From Aspidapion aeneum (taxonomy: Eukaryota; Arthropoda; Insecta; Coleoptera; Brentidae): a stretch of 64,000 bases of DNA. This document shows, piece by piece, positions 13,281 to 26,100 of this stretch. Position 1 is the stretch's first letter, and each line of letters opens with the position of its first letter. Under the pieces are notes generated by a model, which ran no database searches, had not been told where the DNA came from, and worked only from the letters and a program-made list of their open reading frames with translations. Where the stretch lies: NCBI GenBank assembly GCA_963576565.1, contig OY755042.1, positions 99,690,185 to 99,754,184 on the forward strand. The letters run 5' to 3'. The position numbers and the translations under genes are program-made.

Positions 13281-14557
13281 TGTGTGGTCGTTTCAATTAA
13301 TCGTAAAGACCTAATTTATGATCGATATTAGACATGCGATTTTAGCATCTGTTCTTTTTTTTAATTTTTACAAAAGTTTTAAAAAAAATTGCTTTTATTA
13401 TTTTAAATATGCGATTTTCTTGAAAAAGGATTGCATCTTAGGGTTTTTCTAAATCCTTATAAGTTTTCGATAAATCGTCATTATATGGTTTTAAATGGGA
13501 CACACATGATTTATTTTCTAGTGCGGTGCCCAAAATACCAAACTTTGTCCAGTTGTGCGTACACTCGTTTAAAAAACGCCCGAAAAAAATTTTTGGGGCT
13601 TTTTATATATGTATGAAATTTTAATAATAGGTATGTAATAATAGAAACATTCATCTGCTAAAGATTTTAATTGATATTAAATTAAAACACTTAGCAGTCT
13701 TATGTTTCTAGTAAAGGAGAGTACAGGGTGTATCATAAAATTTTGTACCTCCTGTTAAAGCTACAATTTTAGCACAATGCAGATATTAAAGTTAAAAAAA
13801 ACGAATAGCAAAAAGACCTGAAAACACACTTATTTTATCTTTAATATTAAAACCACGTTAAAAATCACTCCGAAGTAACTTACCTAGTGTTCAAAATAAT
13901 GTTAAAAAACCACCTATTAAACTTTAAAACGGGTGTGTGTTTTAGGTTCTTTTTTACTTTGTGGGATTTGGGAAACCACCTCATAGTTTTTTCATTAATG
14001 TTCTTAAAATCAGTTTAGTTTTTTTCAACATTAACAGAAGGTATATGATATAAGTCACCTTGTGCGTCTTAAAATGTGTACATAAACATTTTATTATACA
14101 TTATTATTATCATAATAATAATAATCTATTACAATTATTACAAGTTATTATTATAAAAAAATTATTATTACTATTTGAAATGAGGTTCACAACCGTGCCG
14201 TGTGTGTATGTGTGAATAAAATAATATATTATGGACATTGTTCAAAAACCAATTATTTCGTTTTATTTAACTCCCTGCCTATATTTCGAACAAAAAACAA
14301 ACTCAAACTTACCTAATATCACGTGACTGTCAATAGCACAAAGCACAAAAACGTGAAAAACACTCACTTTTTTTAAGTTTAATGTTTAATAGGACGTTTT
14401 TTACGGTATTTTTAAAACTACGGTAAAATCATACTGAAATAACGTTGTTTTGAAAATAACGTTAAAAAAACTTGAAAATGTGTGTGTTATTACGTTTTTT
14501 TTATTGTGCTATATGGGGGACGGTTTAACTTTACCTATGTTTTAGTAGGTAACTTTA
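13281..14557. other. Gene-less stretch with ATT microsatellite
   Basis: No gene. An impure (ATT)n/(AAT)n tract occupies about 14098-14176, and a lone CAGGGTG terminus lies at 13724. Confidence 0.55.
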
Positions 14558-15160
14558 CAGGGTATTCCAAGTTAAATGTCCACCAATGATAACTTTGTTA
14601 TTATTAAAGATAGAGAGAAGTTTAAATTGGCAAACTAAAATAATTTTCGACGCTCTTTAGGATGCTTAAATCAAAAAAAACATCGCGTTTTTTAGTTTTT
14701 TCAAAAAACAAAACAAATTTTAATTGGACTTCCTGTATTTTATAATTTTTTTTAATAGGTCGTTCAATTCTAAATAAAAACTGTACTTTTCCTAAAGTTA
14801 AAAATAACGAAGATATTCCAAATTCAAAATTACGCTTAGACTTTTCTAGCAAATAAAATTTCAATGCGTAATTGTAAATTTAAAATATCTACGTTATTTC
14901 TAACTTTAGGAAAAAAAATCAAAAGATAATTTTTCTTTAGAATTAAAAGATAAATATCAGAAAACAGTATAAAATACAGGGTGTTACAATACAATAAATA
15001 TTATTAAATGCTTTTTGAAAACCTCGAAAACTCCAAAAAGTGATGCTCTATTATTTTTGATTTAGAAAATTTCTACTCGTTTGCCAATTTAAACTTGTTT
15101 CTATCTTTCATAATAAAAAAGTTAGCAATGGTGGACACTTAACTTAGAACACCCTCTGTG
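14558..15160. mobile_element. Foldback element with ~90-bp outer arms
   Basis: Left CAGGGTATTCCAAGTTAAAT and the following GTCCACCA are matched in reverse by TGGTGGACACTTAACTTAGA and ACACCCTC at the right, with TA at both edges. Inside, a second pair of arms runs from about 14730 to 14990 and turns near 14850. No coding region. Confidence 0.65.
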
Positions 15161-15280
15161 TATCCGCTTCGCTCCTTATTATTAGCATAGAGAAATAATT
15201 TTTTTTACGGTATTATAGTAGGACTACGAAAAAACTAGCTATGCATGCGGGGCTAGTGCTCGATGGGTAGGACCTAAATA

Positions 15281-15551
15281 GGGACTTATTGCGATTAAGC
15301 CAGGCACTAATTGTGCCGGGCACTATTATGACAGTTTCGCAATATAAGAACAGCTGTCTTCTTTCAAAATGAGGCCTTTGTGTATTATAAGAGCCGGAAT
15401 TAATAGTGCCGCCATTATTAATGGAAAATAACAATTATAAATTCGACTTCGATATGTCAATTTTAATGATCAACTGTCAGTTTTCAATGGAAAACTGTCA
15501 GAATAGTGCCCGGCACTATTACTGCCTGGTCTTATTGCAATAATAAGTCTC
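15281..15551. mobile_element. TA-flanked MITE, copy 1 of 2
   Basis: TA-GGGACTTATTGC at the left and ATAAGTCTC-TA at the right. Subterminal blocks CCAGGCA and GTGCCGGGCACTATT are mirrored near both ends. A second copy of the same family lies in the opposite orientation at 54689-54959. Confidence 0.75.
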
Positions 15552-15699
15552 TATTATCTATTAAAAAGGATCCGTTATTTCTATCTCTATAAAACAGTCA
15601 CAACTTTTCTGGTTTCTCTTGAATTTAGACAAGGGAAAAGACTAACACCCCCCACTAAAAAAGGGGCCACATAATTCCACCTAATTTATGTACAGCCCG

Positions 15700-15853
15700 A
15701 TCGCATCCAAATCTGTATAAAAATAGATTTTTATTTTTTTAGTAATGCGCACGTTCAATTAGCTTCTATCTGTTTTTGAATTCTGTGGCGTTCTCCAACG
15801 GTGTGCAAATGACCTACGCGGACGGCTTCTATCATGTCATTTTTGCGTCATAC
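15700..15853 (+). promoter_or_regulatory. Candidate promoter and 5' non-coding exon of the zinc-finger/PHD gene
   Basis: The first coding exon begins just after a splice acceptor, so a 5' non-coding exon must lie upstream. A TATAAAAA at about 15716 is followed by a mixed-composition segment that ends in a strong donor, GTAAGT, at 15854. This is the best candidate I see, but nothing ties it to the gene except position and the donor. Confidence 0.22.
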
Positions 15854-16235
15854 GTAAGTCGTGGATTAGTTCGTAGTTTGGCCTCTTGCTCGAAAATGAA
15901 AGCGCCATTTTTGTTAACCTCACGGAGACAGAGACATATTTGTTTGAAAATATGTGCAAGTTATTTTTGTCCAGAAATATAATTCGCATAACGAGTCAAA
16001 GCCTTATTGCATGTTGTGAGTATTTTATTTGAACCTGAAGGTGCGGTAAATAGGTTTTTTCGGAGTATAAAAGTTAGAAAGTGGCTTCAATGATCATCAT
16101 AGTTTACAAGCAGACAAGTTATGAAACCACCATAAAGGGAGAGAGGCCCAACATGACCACCCCTTTAAACTTTAGTTCCTTGATCACAGTTGCAAAATCT
16201 AGAGTCAAAAACAAGACTTTTTTTAGTGGTTATTC

Positions 16236-16921
16236 TTGTTGACACTGACTTTTGTGATTAAACAGCTTATACCCTGGTTTATACACTGCATTCAAGATAC
16301 AGAAAGGAAATAGGTAGGTATATATTTTGGTGACAGTGCAGTATTTATACATACAAATTGGCCTTTTCAAGAGTTTGCTTTTATTATACAATTTTATAAG
16401 GTTAGTTCTTTTGTATTTGTCTAATTAGTATAAAGCATCTTCTTCACATGGCATTACCACTCCTGGGTGGGTTTTAGCCTAATAATCCAGACCCCTCCAA
16501 TTTTACCAACTCTGGTACAATATGCCACCTTATTCCCATATTCTTGATGTCATATTTGACATCTAATCACCTTTTTTGTGTCCTTTCTCTTACTACTACA
16601 TTTTGTAACAGCCACAGAGTTTTTGGTTGCAGATGTGCATTTTGCCTGTTATCAATAAAGGCTCTGGTCATATTTACAGCAGTTCATGTCTGCAGGATAA
16701 ATTTCAGAATTGTTATGATTTTGTTAAAATTATTTGTCTCAAGATTTACCTGTGGACTTAACTGACCGTAATGGGAAAATCAGAAAATAAAGGAAATGTT
16801 AAGAACCTAGAAGAACATTTCCTAGCCTAAGTCATCTATAAAAACTGAGAAATGCTTTAAAGTTATGCTAGAGAGAAAGACAAAACCAGATAAAAATGTA
16901 AAGTTTTTTTGTTATTTTTTT
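16236..16921. repeat. Duplicated block, first copy (parts A+B fused)
   Basis: Part A (16236-16707) recurs nearly identically at 16922-17394, and part B (16708-16921) recurs at 19691-19909. In this copy A and B are directly joined; in the second copy they are separated by 2.3 kb. The few differences seen are short homopolymer indels. Confidence 0.85.
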
Positions 16922-17394
16922 GTTGACACTGACTTTTGTGATTAAACAGCTTATACCCTGGTTTATACACTGCATTCAAGATACAGAAAGGAAATAGGTA
17001 GGTATATATTTTGGTGACAGTGCAGTATTTATACATACAAATTGGCCTTTTCAAGAGTTTGCTTTTATTATACAATTTTATAAGGTTAGTTCTTTTTTTG
17101 TATTTGTCTAATTAGTATAAAGCATCTTCTTCACATGGCATTACCACTCCTGGGTGGGTTTTAGCCTAATAATCCAGACCCCTCCAATTTTACCAACTCT
17201 GGTACAATATGCCACCTTATTCCCATATTCTTGATGTCATATTTGACATCTAATCACCTTTTTTGTGTCCTTTCTCTTACTACTACATTTTGTAACAGCC
17301 ACAGAGTTTTTGGTTGCAGATGTGCATTTTGCCTGTTATCAATAAAGGCTCTGGTCATATTTACAGCAGTTCATGTCTGCAGGATAAATTTCAG
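16922..17394. repeat. Duplicated block, second copy part A'
   Basis: It is nearly identical to 16238-16707. It starts within a shared TTGTT at the junction with part B and ends at ...TTTCAG, after which unique sequence begins. Confidence 0.85.
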
Positions 17395-17403
17395 GGACCA
17401 TTT

Positions 17404-17439
<36 letters not shown>

Positions 17440-17441
17440 AA
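17404..17441. repeat. (AAAT)n microsatellite
   Basis: About nine perfect TAAA units lie directly after the end of duplicated part A'. Confidence 0.9.
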
Positions 17442-18440
17442 AGGCCTTTATAATAATATAATACTGAAGGTGGAATGGGGGGTTTAGGTTTTCTCAAGGG
17501 TTTGCTTTACAAACACTTAATGCTTTTTTAATGTACTTTTTCTTGAAAATGTTGTTACAAAGGGGTATCAAAAATCCTCAAATTTTGTTACGTAATTTTT
17601 GAATGTACCCTTATTTTGTTTTTTAAGGATAATAAATGGCCAAATAACATGACATGTGACAAAACTGCATTTTAAATTGTTAATTTGAACTTTACAAACT
17701 CCCTAAAAGCTCCCAACCTTACTCCCAAAATAAAATTTTGTGATAGTTTTAACCTAATAAGTAGGTAAGTGTTTTTTGACCATTTTAAAAATGTACTAGG
17801 TACCAATTAATTTTGTTGTTTTTTCCTTGGTATTTTCCATACTCATGTTTTAAACATTTGCTTCCCTATGGAGTGTTACCTACATACCTACTCTCTCTAT
17901 TTTTGGGTTTAGATATTCGAATTATAATGATATTTTTACATATCGACACACAATACCTCATATCTCAATTTTTACTGAAATTGAGATTATTTCTTAAAAT
18001 TAATACTCGCTCTTGTATCCAATAGTTACCAATTACTCGTATGTCCAAGGTTAATATTAACACCTTAAATAAACATCAAAAAATACCTTGTACATCTACA
18101 AAAATCATAAAATGTAGGTATGAATCAGTTTTTTTGGTCTCCTGTAAAATTGTTGTTTGGGAGATATGAGGTATTGTTCTTAAGCTTCAATATGTGACCT
18201 ACATTAATGTTTTTTCAGGGTTCCAAAGGTTGTTCTTAAAAAACATTCCTACTACTACTATGCTTGGGATTTCTAATGAGTTCCACCATGAAATGACTCA
18301 AAATTTATCAAAAAATTCTGCTAAAATAATTGAAATGTATTATAAATAGAGTAAATTGAAACATCCCTGCTCCTGTTCTATTCACAGAATTTCTTTAATT
18401 TTTTCTATTTAAACAACGCTAAAATGTCCAACATTGGCCC

Positions 18441-19155
18441 CGAGGGGTGAACAGCTAACCCAAAATGTGTACACCGATTGTGAAAATCCACAATCTTTTG
18501 CTAAGATTGTGAGGAATTGTGAAAGATTGTGGCAAGATTGTGAAAGATTGTGAGGGATTGTGAAAGATTGTGAGGGATTGTGGCAAGATTGAGAAAGATT
18601 GTGAGGGATTGTGGTAAGATTGTGAAGGATTGTGGTAAGATTGTGAAGGATTGTGAGAGATTGTGAAGGATTGTGACAGATGGTGGAGGACTGTGCAGCG
18701 GCGTGGCGCCCCTGAAAGGGCGGGGTGGGCACTGTCCCATCAAAAATTCTTGGGACCTAAAAAAAAAAAAAAGGTCATGTCTATAGTTTCCTTTGCCGCC
18801 CTCTTCATTTACCGTTCCCGGCCCTGCTGCTTAATACCCAAGGGGTGACCAGCCGACCCCAAAATGTGTGCGCCGATTGCGAAAATCCACAATCTTTTGC
18901 TAAAATTGTGAAGGAACCCCAAAATGTGTACGCTCATTGCGAAAATTCACAATCTTTTGCTAAGATTGTGAGGGATTGTGTAAAGATTGTGAGGGATTGT
19001 GGTAAGATTGTGAAGGATTGTGGTAAGATTGTGAAGGATTGTGAGAGATTGTGAAGGATTGTGAGAGATTGTGACTGATTGGGGGGGATTGTGTAAAGAT
19101 TGTGAACAGATTGTGAGAAATGTGTACACCGATTGTGAGAGCTGTTCACCCCTCG
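18441..19155. mobile_element. hAT-like element carrying a GATTGTG minisatellite
   Basis: Perfect 16-bp terminal inverted repeats, CGAGGGGTGAACAGCT and its complement, are flanked by a perfect 8-bp direct repeat ATTGGCCC (18433-18440 and 19156-19163). That indicates hAT-type insertion. The interior holds two arrays (about 18480-18690 and 18870-19130) of degenerate 10-11-bp units of the form GATTGTGAAG. Both arrays are headed by the same AATGTGTACRCCGATTG segment. A GC-rich segment with a poly-A tract separates them. The long minus-strand ORFs here are only the repeat read as protein. Confidence 0.82.
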
Positions 19156-19163
19156 ATTGGCCC

Positions 19164-19233
19164 TATCTCTGTAGCTCATATAGGAGGCTGATAAAATCTA
19201 TCTCTGTAGCTCATATAGGAGGCTGATAAAATC
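19164..19233. repeat. 35-bp tandem duplication
   Basis: Two perfect head-to-tail copies of a 35-bp unit that starts TATCTCTGTAGC and ends GATAAAATC. They lie immediately after the hAT-like target duplication. Confidence 0.9.
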
Positions 19234-19690
19234 ACTCTCTATTTGAACGAGCCAACAGAAAAGTGGCACATCCTTATTGGGCAGCATGTTCTACTCTGCT
19301 TTTGGATTTAAATGGCACATTCATTTGTGTCACTTTGAGTTGGAGTGTGATACAGAATTGCAGAGGGTTACCAATTTTTGTATAATTAATAAACTAAAAA
19401 GAAATGCATAAAATAAAATAAAAACCTTTAAAGATTTGAAGGAAGGTCATGAGGTATTTTTTTTTTTTTTGTTAAAACTTTTAAAGATGTTGTAAAAATT
19501 AAAAAGGAACCTGTTTTTGCAGAAAAATAGGGTAGGACCCTGGCATTGTGCCACTACTCATGAGCCACCACTGTTCACAGCTGATTAATTATTTTAGTGA
19601 AATGCCAATCAGCTTGACAATAAAATAACCAAAGATTACAGAAAATAACAAAAATTGTAATTTTTAGCAAGCTGGTGCTAGGTCAGATTA

Positions 19691-19909
19691 GAATTGTTAT
19701 GATTTTTGTTAAAATTATTTGTCTCAAGATTTACCTGTGGACTTAACTGACCGTAATGGGAAAATCAGAAAATAAAGGAAATGTTAAGAACCTAGAAGAA
19801 CATTTCCTAGCCTAAGTCATCTATAAAAACTGAGAAATGCTTTAAAGTTATGCTAGAGAGAAAGACAAAACCAGATAAAAATGTAAAGTTTTTTTGTTAT
19901 TTTTTTGTT
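19691..19909. repeat. Duplicated block, second copy part B'
   Basis: It is nearly identical to 16708-16921, with one extra T in a homopolymer. It ends at the TTGTT that forms the duplication junction in the first copy. Confidence 0.85.
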
Positions 19910-20337
19910 TTTTTAGTTGGTATTTCCTAAGTATTTTGAAGAAATCCAACTTTAAAAAGCCAGTGGTTTCATACAAAAATACTTTTATCATTTTTTTAGA
20001 AAAATCTGATAAAAACTTTGACAAAAATAGTGTTAAAAATTAGAAACAGCAAAATCTTTTAATTTTAAATTTTATATTTATTTTTATCTGTATAAACCCA
20101 GCATGTAAGTAGCTGATCTATTTATTTGGTTAGTTTCAAGGTTGGATTAATCAGGTTAGTTTAGTTCAGGGGTCATCTCTTTAGTTCGTTTAGAGAAAAT
20201 CTGCTTAATTTTTTAGGAGCATTTATTTAGATATCATGGTATTTTACCATATTTATTGTTATTACTAGATGCAGTCATTTGGTAAACTAATATTTATACC
20301 TATAATTTTTTTTCAGAAAACAATTTGCCACAACAAG

Positions 20338-23173
20338 ATGGCAGAGGATTCAGCAGAAGACTTACTGGCAACTGACAGCCCACCTGGAATAAAACTTGCC
20401 TCTCCAGAGCTCCATGTTGATACTCCTCAAAACTCAGTTAATAATGAACTCTCAGAAAATATGGATACAGACATTAAATACGCCAATCCTACATCAGAAA
20501 CCCTGCAAGTCAATGGTGAAAATCATTTGGATAGCTTTTTTGTACCGCAAGAAGACTCTTATAGCTCAGAAAGTGATGCTTTGGTAATCGATGAAAAATC
20601 TACCAAGAAAAAAAATAACAGGGTTACAACTAAGAAAAGTAAAGATGCAAAGTTAAGTGGATATACAAGTGATAGTAGTGAAATTCCCAGTGATTTTCCC
20701 AAGAAAACTGAGAATGAAATAGGTAGTGCAAGAATTGAAAGTCAACCAATCCAAAAGGTCGATGAAAAAATTGTTAATAATATCAATACTTGCACTAACG
20801 ATTTTCTAACAGAAGATCCTTGGTCAGCTTGTGAAGCAAAAGTGAATAAATCTGTGGAGAATAGGACAGAAAGTGAAATTTTTGAAGAGGTGGTATCACA
20901 TTCAAATCCCTATTTCAATGAATCCCTATTTGAGTTGTCACAAATGTCACAGTTACCTCAGTTGCAGCCATCTCATCATCTGTTGCAGGTAGCTCATTTA
21001 GAAAAGACCAGCAATTCTGTTGCAAGACCAGATAATCAAGTAATTAATAAAAAAAGTGTGCAGAATGTTAGCACTAGCAGTGCTATTAGTACATTTAAAA
21101 CACTTAGAAAACCAAAGCCTGCAAAAGGTAAAGACTATGCTCGTTATTTAGGTTTACAACCAGCTGTTCAGTTTAAGTGCTCAAAATGTGGAAAATCTGG
21201 TTTTGAGAGCTTAGTTACTTTACAAGATCATTTGATAAAGTGCAATGCAGTGGCACAGGCTATTAAAACAAATAATATAGAAAAGGAAAAATGTTCAAAA
21301 TTTAAACTAACAAGAAAAGTATTTTTGTGTTCAGCCTGTGGAACCTATTATGAAAATTGGAACCTTTACATGCATATGCTAGAATTTCATAAACGCTATG
21401 TCTGTTTATATTGCCTAGGCATGTTTTCCATTTTGGACGATTTATTTCACCATATTGAAAGTAAGCACAATGTGGAACCTGGTATCAAGAATAATTTAGA
21501 GGAGTTTTATAAAACTTACAGAGAACCATGTTATGTAGTTTGTTGTGAATGTAGTAAATTATTTACTGAGAAAGATAATTTTTTCAGCCATAAGTGTGCT
21601 CCTCTAAAAAGCAATAAAAACAAACTTAAGCCTGTCAAGCTGCCTATTAAACCTTCACAACATGTTACTGGTGAAGATGCATTAATGGATCAACTCAGTA
21701 ATTCTAAAATAATTGATACAGTTAAAGAAACAGTTATCAATGATATTGAAAGTGATAAAAATAATGAAAAAGAAAACATACCAGAAAAACTAGAAGACAA
21801 TGAGAATAAGGTTCAAGATTTAGATCAACAAAGGACAATGGAAATTGAGGGGGATGACAAAGCAACCATCGCAAGCAAAGCAGATGAAGATCATGTTTTA
21901 GACACAGATTTAGATCAAGAAATAGATGAAAGGACAGAAACTCAGGAAGACAATTTAGAAACTAATGATGTTTTCTCGAAAGACCAAGCTACCTTTGATG
22001 ACAAAGAAAAAGAAATCCAAGAAAGTACTGAATTAATGGAGACAGAAGAGATTCCAACAGTAGAGACTAGAAAAGTTCCCAAATTGTCATTAAAAATTCC
22101 AAAACTTGGAAGTTACATTGAGCCAGAAGCAGAAGACAGTGATTATAGTGATAAAATGGATATGAATAATGATCAAGATGAAATAGATAGTGCAAATGAA
22201 AATGAACTGTCACCAAAGACATCAGAAGAAGAGAAGCCTCAAATCCTTGAAGCTAGTCCTGATGTAGCAGTCACAGAGCTTGCTGAATTGGAACCTCTAG
22301 ATAAAATCGATATAAAACTCTTGCTTCAAAAATGTTTAAAAGCTACATCAAGTGTTTGCATCTACTGCAACCACTCAAGAAGAATTGCAGTCAATGGCAA
22401 ACAGTTAGGTTTGCATGTCATTGCAGCACATAAGTACTCTGCAGTAGTTAAGAGTATTACTGCAGAGGAGCTTCAACCTGATAGATTTGTAGCAAGAATA
22501 AAAGAGAGTTTAGATGAGTTGGAAGTGATGCATTTTAACCAAGATTCGAATCTATCAAATGAAGCTGTCACATTTTCACACTTATATGAATGCCTTCAAT
22601 GTTATTATGCCACTAATGTTCATAAAGAATTGTATCTTCACAACAGGAAATTTCACTCTAAAAATCTTTTGCTTTGTATCATGTGCAAATCCAATTTTTA
22701 CAGCTACAGTGAGTTGATTTGCCATTTGTGCCCTGGAACATATGTTTCTGAAATTGATCTACAATTCAGGTGTTGCATGTGTCTTAGTGATGATTTACCT
22801 TCCTCATTTAGACTAATGGTACATTTGAGGAAAATGCATAATATTTGTGATGTTTGTTTAGAAATGTGCCATACTCAATTTAAGTTGTCCACCCATGTTT
22901 GGAAGCACAAATTAAACCATTTCTGCTATCGGTGTGGAATAGCTTACAGAAACAAACAAGATATCACAAGGCACCTATTTTGGAAACATGGCACAGAGAG
23001 CATTATTTGCAAAAAATGTCTGCAAAAGAAATGGCCGCATATGTACCACTTTTGTCAGCCGCCAGCTTTCTTCACTTGTGAGGAATGTAACCTGACATTT
23101 TCAAAAGCAATATTCTTGAAGGTACACAAAAGATTGCATACTGGGGAGAAGAAACATCAGTGTACTTTTGAAG
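20338..23173 (+). CDS. Coding exon 1: start codon and most zinc fingers (residues 1-945)
   Basis: The exon itself begins at 20317 after the acceptor; translation starts MAEDSAEDLL. Residues 1-275 are acidic and Ser-rich. Fingers with CxxC and later His/His or His/Cys ligands start near residues 281, 331, 355, 402, 674, 752, 779, 812, 838, 862, 888 and 913. Several are non-canonical, for example a finger closing with HxxC. The linker TGEKKHQC before the last finger is the classic C2H2 linker. The donor AAG|GTAAGT splits a Gly codon after its first base. Confidence 0.92.
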
Positions 23174-26100
23174 GTAAGTAATTTAAATGGTTGAGATTAA
23201 ACTAGAAGAATAAGAATAATAATTTCTTTAAAAAAATAATTATTTTGGGGGATATAATACTTTTTTGGCATAGTGTATATTTTTGTATTTAAAAATTTGT
23301 TTTTTCTTATTTATAGGATGTGAAGAAAAGTTTATCTCCAAAAGACTAATGTTCAAACATGAAAAAAGGCACTGGGAGCCCCCACAGGAGGTAAAACCTT
23401 TAGAAGTCCTTAAAGAAGAACCAAAAATGGAGGAAGTCAAAGAAGAAGAACTCCTTCCACCAAAGAAAGAAGAGGAAGTTATTGAACCTCCAAAAATTTC
23501 AAAGCCCATAGTAGACCCTATAAACTGTTTACCAGAATTAAATTTGTCAGAAAGTGACAGCAGTGATTCTGAGACAGATGATAATAAAAGAAAAACTGCA
23601 AGAATAAATAAATTGGAGAGCACGAAGGAAGAATTAAATATAGAGGAGAAACTAGAACAAAAAATTAATGAGATAGATCAAAAAATGCTTGAGTTTACAG
23701 AAAATCTAGAAACTCAGACTGTGATAGAAGAATCAACTCAAGTAATATCTAATATATGGGAAAACTTTAAGAACTACCAAGAAAGTAAATCTAAGCTATT
23801 AGGACAAGACTCTATTGATAAATTAGATTATGAAATAACAGATATAGATCTTCAGGAAGAGCTGTGGACTCTGGATAAAGCACTGATGGAACATGATTAT
23901 TGTCTGCCTGAGAATAAACCAGAAGTAGTGAAGGATACTTGCCTTGTTGAGGTTAAGGTAAGTCCAGTTAGTTTACAATTCTTTTACACACATTACATTA
24001 AAAAAACTAATATGAAAGTAGTTGTAAATGTATTTGGACACTCATAGATTTAATTTAATTCATTAAGATATTCTCTGAAGATTTAAAAATTTTTTTTAGC
24101 CTGTTTTAAATCAAGCTGACCGGGCAGACCATGACTACTGCTTTTCAGAAAAAGAGGATACTGACAAAAAAGATGAAATGGAAGAAAATGTTGAAAAACC
24201 TGATGATTTGTATGAAGATACAACAAAATATTGGGAAAAACCACCTTTAACGTTACTTGGAGGAGTGGCAGCTACTGCTCAAGAACCAGTTTTGGAAGAT
24301 GATGATACCAAAGTCAAAGAAGGTAAGAGGGTTTCCAAAAGTTTTATGAGGGTTGTTTAAATGTAAGTTTTGCATATATGGTTGGAATAAAACAGTAGAT
24401 AACTTTTAAAGACAAATTGTGAAAGGCTTTCGCGGCCATTGTCCAATGGTGGGTGTGCTTTCGGGCTGTTCGGCATTCGTCGTTGAAAATTCGGTCTCGA
24501 CGTTTCGCCATATCGAGTGGATGGCATCTTCAGGAGATTTTGACTGTTTGTCGGCTTCTCGAAGACAGGTGGTTAGTCTGTCGCGGGCGCAGGTTATATA
24601 CGCTATGGTGGGCGGGGCGTATATCAGAGCTGGTCGGTGATTGGTCACTTTCCCGAAATTCAGTTTTGTTGTAAGCGAGCCGTTTAGTGTTTCTAAGAAC
24701 TGGTACCCATGTTCTGTTAATTTTAAGAGTTTCTTCAGATCTGTTGAAGTTCTGCTGGTGTTTATGAATTTCGATTGCTTCTCTATAGAGTCTTGGATAG
24801 TATGAAGAGGAGGACCAGAGAACTTGTGTGTCTTCGAATTTTATTCGGTGGTCTTCATTGTTTAGTGTGTGGTCTGCAACTGCGAATTTTTCCGTGTGTC
24901 TGAGTCGACAGTTGGCTTTGTGTTCTTTGATTCTTGTGTTTACGGACCGTTTGGTGGTTCCGATGTGGACACTTCCACAGGCACAGGGAATGCGGTATAC
25001 TAATTCATAAACACCAGCAGATCTGAAGAAACTCTTAAAATTAACAGAACATGGGTACCAGTTCTTAAAAACACTAAACGGCTCGCTTACAACAACAAAA
25101 CTGAATCTCGGGAAAGTGACCAATCACCGACCAGCTCTGATATACGCCCCGCCCACCATCGCGCGTATATAACCTGCGCCCGCGACAGACTAACCACCAG
25201 TCGTCGAGGAGTCAAGAAACAGTCAATATCTCCTGAAGATGCCATCCACTCGAGATGGCGAAACGTCGAGAACGAATTTCCAACGACGACGGCCAAACAG
25301 CCCGAATGAATACACACTCACCAACTTTGAAAGACTTTATTGTTTCTTGAAGTATCGTCCACGAAAATTAATTCACTTTTGCATGTGCTCAAACCAGTTG
25401 TCAAAGCAGTTGTAATTGCACTTGTTTCTTGGTACTGTCAAAACTGCATTCTTGAAGAATGTCGATTGCTTTCTCTGGCTACTGAAATCTTTAACCATGC
25501 AGTTAATTTTTGATTTTCGGAAAAGTATAGCAGTCGTTGGGACTTAGGTCGGGACTCTATGGATCGTCCAACAATTCGACGTTTTTTTTTGTTAAAAATT
25601 CAATGGTTTTTTGTGCTTTGTGCGAAATTGCATTCGGGGTTCATTATTCGCTCATCTAGGACTTTCGGTAAACAAATAGTGATATACTAATCAGCAGTAA
25701 CAGTCCTTTGATCTTCCAGAGGAATTGTTCCTACATAGCCTGCTTTTGAGACAAAAGTTGCAACCATCTTTTTGGATACACTTCGAGAACTGATTACTTT
25801 TGTTGGGTTTTCTTAATGTTAGAACACCCAAACAGACGACACCTGACAATGCTGTACACGTTTTTCGAGTTTCCGGTCTAAAAGCGGTCTAGTGTTTTCT
25901 GACACCACACGACCCTAGCTTTTTTCTGTTCTTCGGTTAACAGATGCGGTATCCAGCGGAAAACGAATTTTCTTACTCCTAATTCTTCATGCAAAACTTT
26001 TTGAATTAAGGTCTTTGAAATCCCCATTGACTTCTATACCCTACGGGTAGACCCGGCATGGGCCTTAATTGCCATTATATCAAGCTTTTATCGCAATTGA

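Larger units (their letters stand above)
24420..25336 (-). mobile_element. Penelope-like element (PLE) fragment inside an inverted repeat
   Basis: Two arms of about 320-350 bp (24420-24770 and 25004-25320) are inverted copies of each other and surround a loop that encodes a GIY-YIG endonuclease domain on the minus strand. Truncated, inverted terminal copies are typical of Penelope-like retroelements. The reverse transcriptase is absent, so the copy is 5'-truncated. It lies in the 6.1-kb intron after coding exon 3. Confidence 0.8.

Noticed and set aside
18409..18743. 107- and 80-codon minus-strand ORFs with HNL/TIL/SQS repeats
   Set aside because: They are the GATTGTG minisatellite read in frame. 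Similar repeats read open in other frames, and there is no start context or domain.
20269..20337. Upstream in-frame ATG that would lengthen the zinc-finger protein by 23 residues
   Set aside because: A TTTTTTTCAG acceptor ends at 20316, so the ATG at 20269 is most likely intronic. The extra residues are hydrophobic and unlike the acidic start.
23240..23623. 127-codon minus-strand ORF rich in Ser and Phe
   Set aside because: Antisense shadow of coding exon 2 (Glu/Lys-rich codons).
24419..24674. Two + strand ORFs of 73 codons
   Set aside because: They are antisense of the Penelope-like arm, not genes.
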